53,289 bases of DNA from assembly GCA_020629375.1 (NCBI GenBank), contig JAHDDK010000024.1:898-54186 (forward strand). The letters run 5' to 3'. The notes below the pieces were generated by a model. That model was not told the DNA's origin. It searched no databases and saw only the letters and a program-made list of their open reading frames with translations. Every line of letters starts with the position of its first letter. Within the stretch, counting starts at the first letter, position 1. Of the stretch, positions 9,478 to 18,419 are shown one piece after another. The translations under genes and the position numbers were made by a program. The DNA is from Acidimicrobiales bacterium. Its GTDB lineage: Bacteria; Actinomycetota; Acidimicrobiia; Acidimicrobiales; SHLQ01.

Positions 9478-11846
9478 CCGCGACGATCGGTTCGCGGATG
9501 CTCCGCAAGGAGGATCCGAAACTCCTGACGGGAGAGGGCAAGTACATCGATGACATCCACGCTCCGGGCGAGCTGTGGATGGGCATGGTCCGTTCGACAA
9601 TGGGTCATGCGACGATCACCTCGATCGACACCTCCGAGGCGATGGAGATGCCTGGCGTACACGCGGTGTACACGGGCGAGCAGCTCCAGGAGATGGGTCT
9701 TTGGATCGCCCCGCTCCCGTGCGCGTGGCCGGTCACCGAAGACATGGTCAACCCGCCGCACTTCCCCGTGGCGGTCGGCGAGGCGAAGCACGTCGGCGAG
9801 ATCGTTGCGGTCGTGTTGGCCGACAGCCGGTATGGCGCGGCAGATGCCGCCGAGAAGGTCATCGTCGACTACGACTCGCTTCCCGCCGTCGGCTCGATCG
9901 AAGCAGCCGTTGCGGGTGACGTGATGGCGCACTCCGATCTCGAGTCCAACAAGGCGTTCCACTGGCCGCTGATCCCCGATCCCGAGGGCACCGAGAAGGC
10001 GTTCGCTGAGGCCGCACACACAGTCGAGGCTCGGTTCGTCCAACAGCGTCTGATCCCCGCACCGATGGAACCACGCGGCTGTATGGCGATCCCCTCGCCT
10101 GCCGGTGGCGACATCACCTTCTACTCGGCCACTCAGGTGCCACACATCCTGAAGGTGATGATCGCGGCGACGACCGGTATTGCCGAGTCGAAGATCCGTG
10201 TGATCGCGCCCGCAGTGGGCGGCGGCTTCGGCGGCAAGCTCAATGTCGATGCCGACGCAATCCTCTCGGTGACGCTCGCCAATCACCTGGGTGTGCCGGT
10301 TCGCTGGACCGAGTCACGTACAGAGGCGGCAGGTTCGTCGCATCAAGGCCGCGGCCAGATCCAGTACATCTCGGCTGCAGCTGATGCCGACGGCAAGATC
10401 ACGTCGGTCAAGGTGCACCTCGACGCCGACATGGGCGCCTACATGATGCTGATCACGCCAGGCGTGCCGCTGCTCGGCAGCTTCCTCTACACCGGCGTCT
10501 ACGACATCCCGAACCTGAGCTTCACGTGCGACGGCTACTTCACGAACATGACCCCGACCGATGCCTACCGCGGCGCCGGTCGACCCGAGGCGAGTTACGC
10601 CATCGAGCGGATCATGGACATGATGGCGCACGAGATCGGCATCACGCCCGAAGAGATCCGGGCCCGCAACTACATCGCAGGTGGTGAGGCATTCGAGAAC
10701 TATGACGCCGCCTCGACGCTGGTGTTCGACTCGGGCCACTACCGCCCAGCGCACGACCGGGCGCTGGAGATGGCCAAGGTCGCGGACCTTCGCGCCGAAC
10801 AGGCACGACGTCGTGACGCTGGCGAAGCGAAGCAGCTCGGCATCGGCATGTGCACGTACGTCGAGATCTGCGGACTGGCGCCATCGAGAGCCCTTGGTGG
10901 CCTCAACTATGGCGCTGGCGGCTGGGAGCACGCCACGGTCCGCATGTTGCCGACCGGCAAGGTCGAGGTCGTGTCCGGGTCGACCCCGCACGGCCAGGGT
11001 CACGAGACGGCGTGGAGTCAGATCATCGCCGACAAGATGGGCGTTGATCCGAACGACGTCGAGGTGTTGCACTCCGACACGGCCAAGAGCCCGCTGGGTC
11101 TCGACACGTACGGCTCGCGTTCGCTCGCCGTTGGCGGTGTCGCAATCGCGATGGCCGCCGACAAGGTGATCGAGAAGGCGAAGCTGATCGCTGCGCACCA
11201 GTTCGAGGCCGCCCCGGAGGACGTCGAGTTCGAGGCAGGATCATTCTCGGTGGCAGGCACGCCGTCGAAGTCGGTCCACATCCAAGAGCTCGGGTTCGCC
11301 GCGTTCGCTGCGCACGACCTCCCGGACGGGATGGAACCGAACCTGCAGGAGCAGGTGAGCTTCGACCCGCCGAACTTCGCGTTCCCATTCGGGACGCACG
11401 TGGCCGTGGTCGAGATCGACACCGGCACCGGTGGCGTCGAGCTGATCGACTACGTCGCGGTCGACGACTGCGGCACGCAGGTCAACCCGCTGATCGTCGA
11501 GGGCCAGGTTCACGGCGGCATCGTCCAGGGCGCAGCCCAGGCGCTGTTCGAGGTGGCCAACTACGACGAGGACGCGAACATCACGAACCCGTCATTCATG
11601 GATTACCTCGTGCCGTCGGCGGCAGAGATGCCGTCGATCCAGTTGGACTCGACGGTCACCCCCTCGACGAGCAATCCGCTCGGCGTGAAGGGTGTCGGCG
11701 AAGCCGGCACGATCGGATCCGCCGCCGCCGTGATCAACGCGATCTGCGACGGCCTCAGCCCGTATGGCGTCACCGACATGGAGATGCCCGCCACCCCACA
11801 ACGGGTGTGGCAAGCCATCAACAACTCGAATGGAGGTGCCGCGTGA
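9474..11846 (+). CDS. coxL: Form II CO dehydrogenase-like molybdenum hydroxylase, large subunit
   Basis: The start is the ATG at 9474 inside the coxS stop; the frame extending further upstream is antisense-free shadow of coxS. The 790-residue product has the family size. It carries the molybdopterin-binding GGGFGGK (249-255), the active-site loop AYRGAGR (364-370), HGQGHETAW, and KGVGEAG (739-745) with the catalytic Glu at 743. AYRGAGR marks the form II clade; true CO dehydrogenases (form I) have AYxCSFR. The likely substrate is therefore not CO but an aldehyde, purine, aromatic acid or other heterocycle, which cannot be chosen from sequence. No Mo-cofactor maturation genes are adjacent. Confidence 0.93.
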   Translation: MTATIGSRMLRKEDPKLLTGEGKYIDDIHAPGELWMGMVRSTMGHATITSIDTSEAMEMPGVHAVYTGEQLQEMGLWIAPLPCAWPVTEDMVNPPHFPVAVGEAKHVGEIVAVVLADSRYGAADAAEKVIVDYDSLPAVGSIEAAVAGDVMAHSDLESNKAFHWPLIPDPEGTEKAFAEAAHTVEARFVQQRLIPAPMEPRGCMAIPSPAGGDITFYSATQVPHILKVMIAATTGIAESKIRVIAPAVGGGFGGKLNVDADAILSVTLANHLGVPVRWTESRTEAAGSSHQGRGQIQYISAAADADGKITSVKVHLDADMGAYMMLITPGVPLLGSFLYTGVYDIPNLSFTCDGYFTNMTPTDAYRGAGRPEASYAIERIMDMMAHEIGITPEEIRARNYIAGGEAFENYDAASTLVFDSGHYRPAHDRALEMAKVADLRAEQARRRDAGEAKQLGIGMCTYVEICGLAPSRALGGLNYGAGGWEHATVRMLPTGKVEVVSGSTPHGQGHETAWSQIIADKMGVDPNDVEVLHSDTAKSPLGLDTYGSRSLAVGGVAIAMAADKVIEKAKLIAAHQFEAAPEDVEFEAGSFSVAGTPSKSVHIQELGFAAFAAHDLPDGMEPNLQEQVSFDPPNFAFPFGTHVAVVEIDTGTGGVELIDYVAVDDCGTQVNPLIVEGQVHGGIVQGAAQALFEVANYDEDANITNPSFMDYLVPSAAEMPSIQLDSTVTPSTSNPLGVKGVGEAGTIGSAAAVINAICDGLSPYGVTDMEMPATPQRVWQAINNSNGGAA

Positions 11847-12658
11847 TCCCCGCAGCATTCGACTACACCGTGGCCGAATCGGCCGACCATGCCATCCAGC
11901 TCCTCGGCGAATACGGCGACGAAGCAAAGCTCCTCGCCGGTGGCCATTCGCTAATCCCGATGATGAAGTACCGGTTGGCGACGCCAACCCAGCTCATCGA
12001 CGTCGGTCGTCTCGACGACCTGTCGTACATCCGTCGGGAGAACGGCCACATCGCAATTGGCGCCATGACGAAGCACGCCCAGTTGGAGACGAGCGACGTG
12101 CTCGCCGCCGACTGTCCGATGCTTCAGCACGTGGCGGCGCTCGTCGGTGATCCGTCGGTTCGCCATCGCGGCACGTTGGGCGGCACGCTCGCCCACTCCG
12201 ACCCTGCTTCGGATCTCCCGGCGGCTGTGCTCGCCCTCGGCGGCACGATCGTCGCCCAGGGGCCCAACGGCACTCGGGAGATCGCGTCGAGCGAGTTCTT
12301 CACCGGATACTTCGAGTCGGTTCTTGCCGAGGACGAGATGATCGTCGAGGTCAAGGTTCCGGCCGGGAGCGCTGGCTGGAACTATCAGAAGTTCAACCGC
12401 CGGGCCCAGGACTGGGCGATCGTTGGAGTGGCCGTCGCAGACGGCGGCTCGGGCATCAGCCTGGTCAACATGGGTTCGACCCCGATTCGAGCCACCGCCG
12501 CCGAGGAAGCTCTCGCCGGCGGTGCCTCGATCGCGGACGCTGCGGCGCTGGCAGCGCAGGACACCGATCCGCCCGAGGACCTCAACGCCGACGGCGAGTA
12601 CCGCGCTCATCTGGCTCGCGTGCTCACCCAACGTGCACTCGAGGCCGCCAACGGGTAA
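11843..12658 (+). CDS. coxM: Molybdenum hydroxylase FAD-binding medium subunit
   Basis: The GTG at 11843 overlaps the coxL stop (GTGA) and follows GGAGG at 11832-11836. The 271-residue product has the two FAD motifs of the family, AGGHSLIPMMKYRL near residue 33 and TLGGTLAHSDPASDLPAA near residue 110. It receives electrons from CoxS and passes them to the respiratory chain or another acceptor. The gene order S-L-M differs from the classic M-S-L order of form I cox clusters. It is the last gene of the operon, with a strong hairpin 100 nt on. Confidence 0.94.
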   Translation: MIPAAFDYTVAESADHAIQLLGEYGDEAKLLAGGHSLIPMMKYRLATPTQLIDVGRLDDLSYIRRENGHIAIGAMTKHAQLETSDVLAADCPMLQHVAALVGDPSVRHRGTLGGTLAHSDPASDLPAAVLALGGTIVAQGPNGTREIASSEFFTGYFESVLAEDEMIVEVKVPAGSAGWNYQKFNRRAQDWAIVGVAVADGGSGISLVNMGSTPIRATAAEEALAGGASIADAAALAAQDTDPPEDLNADGEYRAHLARVLTQRALEAANG

Positions 12659-12726
12659 GAATCAGTCAAACGCAGGATCATCCTGCACCATCGCATCGCC
12701 GTCGCTTGGGGGGACGGGGATGGCTG

Positions 12727-13863
12727 TCAGCTGAGTTCTTCAGCTGGCCTTCCAGCGGGGCTGGCGTGATCCGGGGGGTTCACGCCAGCCCTTCTGTGTT
12801 GTCTGGATGATGGAGAGCCAGGCGAGCGAACAGCCCAAATGAGTATGGCTGCAGCTCCGAGGGTCTGGAGCGCGATCGTGGTCCACATGATCGTTCGGGG
12901 AACCGAATGGTCAGGCTGCCAGGCTGAGGCCAGGGCATAGACGGTCGAGGCCGTTGCGGGCAGGGTAGTGATCAACGGAAGGAGCGAACGCGCACTGATC
13001 CGCCCGTTGAGCTGCTGGAGGAGCGGCGGGGTCGCTTCGAGGGGGCGACGTCGTCTGAGCAACCACACCTGCAGCCAGATACAGCCCGCGAACATCGGGA
13101 TCGCCGATGGGTAGGCGAGACTCCAGGTCACGAGGAACATCCCGACCCAGAGTGCGCCGACGACGCGAAGCCATCGGGGAACCTCGAACGAGGTGCGCCA
13201 GGTGCGATCGAGGGCGAAATGCCCGACGGCGAGAATCGCGGAGAAGCCGAAGGCGTAGAGCGCAAACTCGGCGCCATCAAGAACATGAAGCGTTCCGTTC
13301 TCGGCGAGGAGCTCTGGATCTTCGGTGTTCTCGGGGATCCAGAGCGTTGTCGACCAGACACCCCAGAAAGCGCCGATTCCAGCCGACGTCCACCACAACC
13401 ACCGTGTCCGCCCAGCGAGGAGCATCCACCGGATCCCGAACAGCAGCAGACCCGCCGCGAACAGTCCGTGCTAGGCCGTGAACCACAACGGGAAGATCGG
13501 CACGAAGGGTCCGCCCGAGTACAAGACCGGGGTCAGCACTCCCTCGGTCATGTAGGCAAAGATCGGCAGAGTCAGCACGAGCGATGCGAGGTCGTGGACG
13601 CCATACCGGTGAAGCACCCAGAACAACGCGACGACGCTCGTTGTGTAAAAGGCGATGACTTCGAGGTGAGCGATCGGGCTGGTCGTCCAGAACCAGAACA
13701 CGCGCTCGGCGCCTGTCGTCACGATCGCGGACGCAGCGAGAACGAACGTCACTGCGCTCCCGGCGCGCCGCCACCGGGGTGGGATGGCACGGGGTGCGAA
13801 GGTCGAAGCGGTCATGGATGCGGTCATGGAATCGATGGTGACGGAATCACGGTCGAAGTCCAT
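12727..13863 (-). pseudogene. Polytopic membrane protein interrupted by an in-frame TAG
   Basis: A 130-codon frame (13863-13471) ends in TAG at 13473-13471. The same frame then reads HGLFAAGLLLFGIRW and continues to a TGA at 12727, so the uninterrupted product would be about 378 residues. Both halves are rich in hydrophobic helices with Trp/Tyr-rich loops (for example TEGVLTPVLYSGGPFVPIFPLWFTA before the stop and FWGVWSTTLWIPENTEDPELLAENG after it). The stop falls where a hydrophobic helix seems to continue. A single TGG to TAG change would explain it. The last 20 or so residues are polar and overlap the coxSLM terminator. Sequencing error or true decay cannot be told apart; the family is not recognised. 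Confidence 0.7.
12758..12800 (+). terminator. Strong terminator after coxSLM
   Basis: GGGCTGGCGTGA (12758-12769) and TCACGCCAGCCC (12780-12791) form a perfect 12-bp stem with a 10-nt loop, followed by TTCTGTGTTGT on the + strand. A second smaller inverted repeat, CAGCTGA/TCAGCTG (12728-12746), lies before it. Both overlap the last codons of the minus-strand membrane gene, so they may serve both directions. Confidence 0.7.
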
Positions 13864-13905
13864 CGGTGAGAACCCGGACGCGACCCCGAGATAGGTTTCT
13901 CAACC

Positions 13906-14628
13906 ATGGACCATGATTCGTACCTCGAGATCGTCAACACCGAGAGTTCGGCCTTCATCGATGCGCTCGTGGATCTCGACGCGGCCGTACCGCAGTGTGG
14001 TGAGTGGACGATCTTCGACCTCGGCGTGCACCTCGGGAGTGTCTGGCAGTTCGCCACGGCGAACATGCTCGGCGGTGGCGAACAATCGGCGCCGGTCGAT
14101 CCGTGGAACGATCGCGACCGCGCAGAATTGATCCCCTGGCTCCAGGCCACTCGCGAGCGCTTGCTTGCCGCCCTCGCCGAGGTCGACCTCGATGGACCGG
14201 CGTGGTCGTTCGCTGCCGATCAACAGACGGGCGCCTTCTGGCCGAGGCGCATGGCCCACGAAACCGTCGTCCACCGCTGGGACGCCGAGTCGGCACATGG
14301 ATCGACGACGCCGATCGACCCGGCGGTCGCGTCGGATGGGATCGACGAGTACACGACGGTGGGCCTCCGGTGGTCGAGCCGACGCCCGAACCGGATCTAC
14401 CCGTCGTCGTCGTTTCATCTTCACTGCACCGACGTCGAAGGCGAGTGGACGATGGTCGGCGACGACGGACCGAACCTCACTGTCACCCTCGAGCACGCCA
14501 AAGGCGATGCGGCCGCTCGCGGTACGGCCGAAGCGTTGCTCTTGTGGATCTGGGGTCGAGACGGCGGCGAGGTCCAGTTCTTCGGCGACGAGTCCGTGGC
14601 GCAGACATGGCGTGAGCTCGCCCCATGA
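13906..14628 (+). CDS. Maleylpyruvate isomerase / DinB-family mycothiol-dependent-type protein
   Basis: The 240-residue product has the actinobacterial MDMPI architecture. The N-terminal DinB-like four-helix bundle contains CGEWTIFDLGVHLG near residue 31 and RRMAHETVVHRWDAE near residue 111, which supply the metal-binding histidines. A small C-terminal domain follows, ending in RGTAEALLLWIWGR, typical of the family. Mycothiol-linked isomerisation or detoxification is the family role, but most members lack a known substrate. TAGGTT ends 8 nt before the ATG, suggesting a leaderless mRNA. The stop overlaps the next start (ATGA), so it is coupled with the class V aminotransferase. Confidence 0.87.
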   Translation: MDHDSYLEIVNTESSAFIDALVDLDAAVPQCGEWTIFDLGVHLGSVWQFATANMLGGGEQSAPVDPWNDRDRAELIPWLQATRERLLAALAEVDLDGPAWSFAADQQTGAFWPRRMAHETVVHRWDAESAHGSTTPIDPAVASDGIDEYTTVGLRWSSRRPNRIYPSSSFHLHCTDVEGEWTMVGDDGPNLTVTLEHAKGDAAARGTAEALLLWIWGRDGGEVQFFGDESVAQTWRELAP

Positions 14629-15851
14629 GCCCGCTTCTCGATCTCGACTTTGCCCGATCGCAGTTTCCGGCGTTCTCCGAACCATCCCTGGAGGGCTGGG
14701 CGTTCTTCGAAAACGCCGGTGGCTCATACGCGTGCCGTCAGACCATCGAACGGCTCGACGGGTTCTATCGACGCACCAAGGTGCAGCCATACGCGCCGTA
14801 CCCTGCCGCGGCCACGGCGGGCCAGCAGATGGATGACGCCTACATTCGCCTCGCTGGGCTGATGAACGTGGGCGACGACGAGGTCCACATCGGGCCGTCC
14901 ACTTCGCAGAACACCTATGTGCTGGCTCGGGCGTTCAGAGCGGGTTGGTCCGAGGGTGACGAGATCGTCGTGACCAATCAGGATCACGAGGCGAACACCG
15001 GCGCGTGGCGTCGCTTGGCCGACGAGGGCATTGTCGTCAAGGAGTGGAGCATCGACTCCGACTCTGGCCGGCTGGACCCGGCAGCGCTCGACGCCTTGAT
15101 CAACGACCGCACCCGCCTCGTGGCCTTCCCGCACGTCTCGAACATCGTCGGCCACGAGAACCCGGTCGCCGAGATCTGTGCGTCGCTCAGCGCCGCAGAC
15201 ATCGTGTCCGTCGTCGACGGTGTGTCGGCCGCACCGCACGGCCTACCCGACGTCGGCGCGCTCGGGGCAGACGTCTATCTCTTCAGTTCGTACAAAACGT
15301 GGGGTCCGCACCAGGGTGTGATGACGGTGCGTCGCTCGGTGTGCGATTCGCTCGCCAACCAGAGTCACTTCTTCAACGATCGATCGCTCCGAAAGCGGCT
15401 TGTGCCCGCAGGCCCTGATCACGCCCAGGTGGCAGCACTCAACGGCGTGTGCGACTACGTCGACCTGCTGCACGAGCATCACTTCGACGACGGTGCTCCG
15501 GCCGCTGAGCGCGGTCGTCGCGTGCACGACCTGATGCGCGCCCAAGAAACCGCCACTCTCGCTCCGCTCCTCGAGTATCTGCGCGACCGCAACGACGTGC
15601 GGATCCTGGGACCAGAGCGCCACGAGGAACGAGTACCGACCGTGGCCGTTGCTGTGCCCGAGCCCGTATCCGTGGCCAAACGACTTGCCGACCACAAGGT
15701 CATGGCGGGCGCAGGCGACTTCTACGCCGTCCGCTGCCTCGAGGCCATGGGAGTTGACCCGGACCCCGGCGTCTTGCGACTGAGCTTCGTCCACACGACG
15801 AGCCCGGCCGAGGTCGCCCAACTCATCGACGCCCTCGAGGTGGCTCTCTGA
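14625..15851 (+). CDS. Class V aminotransferase-fold PLP enzyme (cysteine desulfurase-like)
   Basis: This 408-residue PLP enzyme resembles the SufS/CsdA-like group. It has the NQDHEANTGAWRRL segment, the cofactor Asp in VVDGVSAAPHG, and the Schiff-base lysine in FSSYKTWGPHQG (about residue 225). The C-terminal segment FYAVRCLEAMGVDPDPGVLRLSFVHT closes the active site. A clear SufS-type catalytic Cys in the usual late loop is not evident, so true desulfurase activity is doubtful; isopenicillin N epimerase-like or lyase chemistry is possible. It is translationally coupled to the MDMPI-type protein, so the two likely act on the same small molecule, perhaps a thiol conjugate. Confidence 0.85.
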   Translation: MSPLLDLDFARSQFPAFSEPSLEGWAFFENAGGSYACRQTIERLDGFYRRTKVQPYAPYPAAATAGQQMDDAYIRLAGLMNVGDDEVHIGPSTSQNTYVLARAFRAGWSEGDEIVVTNQDHEANTGAWRRLADEGIVVKEWSIDSDSGRLDPAALDALINDRTRLVAFPHVSNIVGHENPVAEICASLSAADIVSVVDGVSAAPHGLPDVGALGADVYLFSSYKTWGPHQGVMTVRRSVCDSLANQSHFFNDRSLRKRLVPAGPDHAQVAALNGVCDYVDLLHEHHFDDGAPAAERGRRVHDLMRAQETATLAPLLEYLRDRNDVRILGPERHEERVPTVAVAVPEPVSVAKRLADHKVMAGAGDFYAVRCLEAMGVDPDPGVLRLSFVHTTSPAEVAQLIDALEVAL

Positions 15852-15852
15852 C

Positions 15853-15897
15853 GTCACGCCGGGGTCAGACCCCAACGGGACGTATCCCCAACGTGAC
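15853..15897. repeat. GGGGTCAGACCCC-family palindrome, site A
   Basis: The core GGGGTCAGACCCC is at 15861-15873. Outer arms GTCACG (15853-15858) and CGTGAC (15892-15897) enclose it, with an insertion on the right side compared with the perfect copy at 40530. It fills the 49-nt gap between two convergent genes. Confidence 0.75.
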
Positions 15898-15900
15898 TGG

Positions 15901-16593
15901 TCAGGCGTTGGCGGCGCGGTCGGTAAGGACAAGGGCGCGTGCCTGGGTGGGCAGAGTCGCCGGGATCGACGGGTCGTTGTCGAAGAACTGCTGGAGAGCA
16001 CCCTGTTTGGACTCGCCCGTGATCACCCACAGGAGTTCTTTCGCCCGGTCGAGGATGGGCCAGGTGAGGGTCATTCGGCGTCGGCCGTTGTAGACGCCAG
16101 TGAGGGCGACGTCGACGTCGTCGACGTCGAGAACGGCGTCATCCGGGATGAGTGACGCGGTATGTCCATCAGAGCCCATGCCCAGCTGAACGAGATCGAA
16201 CACGGCCGGCGAGCCGGTGACCGCATCGATCAACGCGGCGTAGTCCGCAGCGGCAGCGTCGGGATCCGCAGCCGTGACCGGCATGAGCGCGAGCCGACCG
16301 AGACGCTCGGCCACCAGCGGGTTTGCGAGGATCGTCTCGTCGAGCATCGTGGCGTTGCGATCCGGATCGCCGTCGGGGGCGAGCCGCTCGTCGACCTGGA
16401 ACAGGTGCATGCGCGCCCAGTCGAGGTCGTCTCGCTCGGCGAGAAGCTCGAGCATGCGCCGTGGCGTCGATCCGCCAGACACCGCCCAGACGAACTGACC
16501 TCGTTCAGCGATGGCGCGAGCGGACGCATCGACGATGGCGTCGACGGCTCGGCGTGCGGTGGCTTCGGGGTCGTCGAGTACTTCGGTCTGCAT
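15901..16593 (-). CDS. pgl: 6-phosphogluconolactonase
   Basis: Pgl hydrolyses 6-phosphogluconolactone to 6-phosphogluconate, step two of the oxidative pentose phosphate pathway. The ATG at 16593 follows AGGAGG six bases upstream and gives 230 residues, normal length; the longer frame to 16644 is rejected. Family motifs are WAVSGGSTPRRMLELL near residue 37, FQVDERLAPDGDPDRNATML near 65, and the active-site LGMGSDGHTASLIP near 140. It belongs functionally with zwf and gnd, although a small gene on the opposite strand lies between. Confidence 0.93.
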   Translation of the reverse strand: MQTEVLDDPEATARRAVDAIVDASARAIAERGQFVWAVSGGSTPRRMLELLAERDDLDWARMHLFQVDERLAPDGDPDRNATMLDETILANPLVAERLGRLALMPVTAADPDAAAADYAALIDAVTGSPAVFDLVQLGMGSDGHTASLIPDDAVLDVDDVDVALTGVYNGRRRMTLTWPILDRAKELLWVITGESKQGALQQFFDNDPSIPATLPTQARALVLTDRAANA

Positions 16594-16646
16594 GGATCCT
16601 CCTGTCCCACCAGTCTCGCCGACCGACTGAGCGGTACGGTCCATCT

Positions 16647-17034
16647 GTGGCGGAATCGACCGAGCTCGACGACCTTCGAGGATTTCATCGCGTCACCTTT
16701 GCCGTGATCGCAATCGTGTATTTGGTGTTCCAGACCGTGCTCCGGCCCACCGGAGGGTTCTTCGGGAATCACTTCACCGACGTGCTCGGTGGGATCGTCC
16801 TGCCGGCGGCGTTGCTGTCGGTCCCGGCGTGGGACGACCTCTTTGGTTCGTGTTACCGATCGTTGTGGTCCTGTCTGTCGACCACGTTTTCTGACCGGGC
16901 ACGTGTGGGAGTACGGCGAGCCACTCCTGAGAGAGGAATCGGTCTCGGACCCTCTCGACCTGCTCGCCTACCTGGCCGGCGGAGCCATCTATTGGGCGTT
17001 TCGCACGACGACGCGGAGGCGACCGTCCGGTTAG
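16647..17034 (+). pseudogene. Small membrane protein gene with a +1 frameshift
   Basis: From the GTG at 16647 one frame encodes an acidic N-terminus (AESTELDDLRGFHR), a hydrophobic helix, and NHFTDVLGGIVLPAALLSVPAWDDLF. At the TTTT run 16887-16890 sense moves to the +1 frame, which gives LTGHVWEYGEPLLREESVSDPLDLLAYLAGGAIYWAF before TAG at 17032. Removing one T would restore about 128 residues with three membrane helices. The WEYGEPLLRE...DPLDLLAYLAGG block recalls VanZ-like or DUF2809-like membrane proteins. Its last bases overlap the zwf stop. Homopolymer error, decay or programmed slippage are all possible. Confidence 0.6.
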
Positions 17035-18419
17035 CAGCGGGTGACGAGACCGGATGGGAGTGGGGCGACGGCGTCGGCTTCGTCAGGGCCCCAAGTGCCT
17101 GCGGCGTAGGGCAGCACAGGATTCCTCGGGGCGAGCATCGGTTCGACGATGCGCCAGGCTTCTTCGACTCCGTCCTGACGGGCGAAAAGTCGCTCGTCAC
17201 CCACGAGCGCGTCGGCGATCAGCCGTTCGTAGGCGTCGGGACCGTCGCCGCCAAGCTGCTCCTCGTAGTCGACCGTCATGTCGATCGCCCGGCTGACCAT
17301 CTCGAGGCCCGGCACTTTGGCCTGCATCGTCATCGTGATGTTGTCGTCGGGCTTCATCCGAAAACGCAGGACGTTGGGGGCCGGACACGTGTCCTCGTCG
17401 GCGAAGAGCATGCTCGGCGGCTGCTTGAACTCGACGACCGCTTCGGTGATCGTCTGCGCCATCGACTTGCCCGCACGAATGTGGAACGGCACCCCGGCCC
17501 ACCGCCACGAGTCGATCTCGATCGTCATCGCGGCGAATGTCTCCGTGTCGGATCCCTCGGCCACGCCGTCTTCGTCGAGGTAGCCGTTGACTTGGCCGCG
17601 CACGACTCGGGCTGGGTCGAGTGGCTTCATCGCTTTGAAGACCTTGACCTTCTCGTCGCGCATGGCGGCGGGATCCTTGCTCGCCGGTGGTTCCATCGCC
17701 ATGAGCGCCACCATCTGGAGCAGATGGTTCTGGACGACGTCACGGATGGCGCCAACTTCGTCGTAGAACGCACCTCGGCCATCGACGCCAAACGCCTCCG
17801 ACATCAGAATCGACACCGACGCCACGTGATTGCGGTTCCAAACCGGCTCGAGCATCGAGTTGGCGAATCGATACACCATCAGGTTCTGCACGGGCTCTTT
17901 GCCGAGGAAGTGATCGATCCGAAAGATCTGCGCCTCGTCGAGGTGCTTGTGCAACGTGGCGTTGAGTTCCTTGGCCGTGGCGAGATCACGGCCAAAGGGC
18001 TTTTCGACCACGACCCGGCCACGCTCGGTCATCCCGACCGAGGCCATACCCTCCACAACGTCGTCGAACAGAAAGGGCGGGATGGCGAGGAACGACACCG
18101 GTACCTGAGCGCCCTCGGTGAGTTCGGCCACACGCCCCCACGTCGACTGCTCCGTGTAGTCGCCCGACAGGTAGCGCAGCCGCGAACACAACCGTCCGAG
18201 GGCGGCTTCGTCGACGTTGTCGACCCGGTCCCGCACCGACTCCCGCGCACGATCGCGCAGATCGTCATCGGACCACTCGCTACGTGCGATGCCAACGACG
18301 GGCATGTCGACGCGGCCCTCGACGGTGAGCTCGTAGAGCGCCGGGAACAGCTTCTTGCGGGCGAGGTCGCCCGATGCGCCGAAGAGCAGAAAAGCGTCAG
18401 CGGGCGGAGCAGTCGTCAC
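17031..18419 (-). CDS. zwf: Glucose-6-phosphate 1-dehydrogenase
   Basis: Zwf oxidises glucose 6-phosphate to 6-phosphogluconolactone with NADP or NAD. The 462-residue product has the N-terminal dinucleotide fold LFGASGDLARKKLFPAL, the EKPFGRD loop, and the active-site RIDHFLGKEPVQN near residue 168. The GTG at 18419 overlaps the gnd stop by 4 nt (GTGA), so zwf is translated with gnd. It is slightly shorter than common 480-510-residue forms, but all core motifs are present. Its stop overlaps the convergent small membrane gene. Confidence 0.96.
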   Translation of the reverse strand: MTTAPPADAFLLFGASGDLARKKLFPALYELTVEGRVDMPVVGIARSEWSDDDLRDRARESVRDRVDNVDEAALGRLCSRLRYLSGDYTEQSTWGRVAELTEGAQVPVSFLAIPPFLFDDVVEGMASVGMTERGRVVVEKPFGRDLATAKELNATLHKHLDEAQIFRIDHFLGKEPVQNLMVYRFANSMLEPVWNRNHVASVSILMSEAFGVDGRGAFYDEVGAIRDVVQNHLLQMVALMAMEPPASKDPAAMRDEKVKVFKAMKPLDPARVVRGQVNGYLDEDGVAEGSDTETFAAMTIEIDSWRWAGVPFHIRAGKSMAQTITEAVVEFKQPPSMLFADEDTCPAPNVLRFRMKPDDNITMTMQAKVPGLEMVSRAIDMTVDYEEQLGGDGPDAYERLIADALVGDERLFARQDGVEEAWRIVEPMLAPRNPVLPYAAGTWGPDEADAVAPLPSGLVTRC

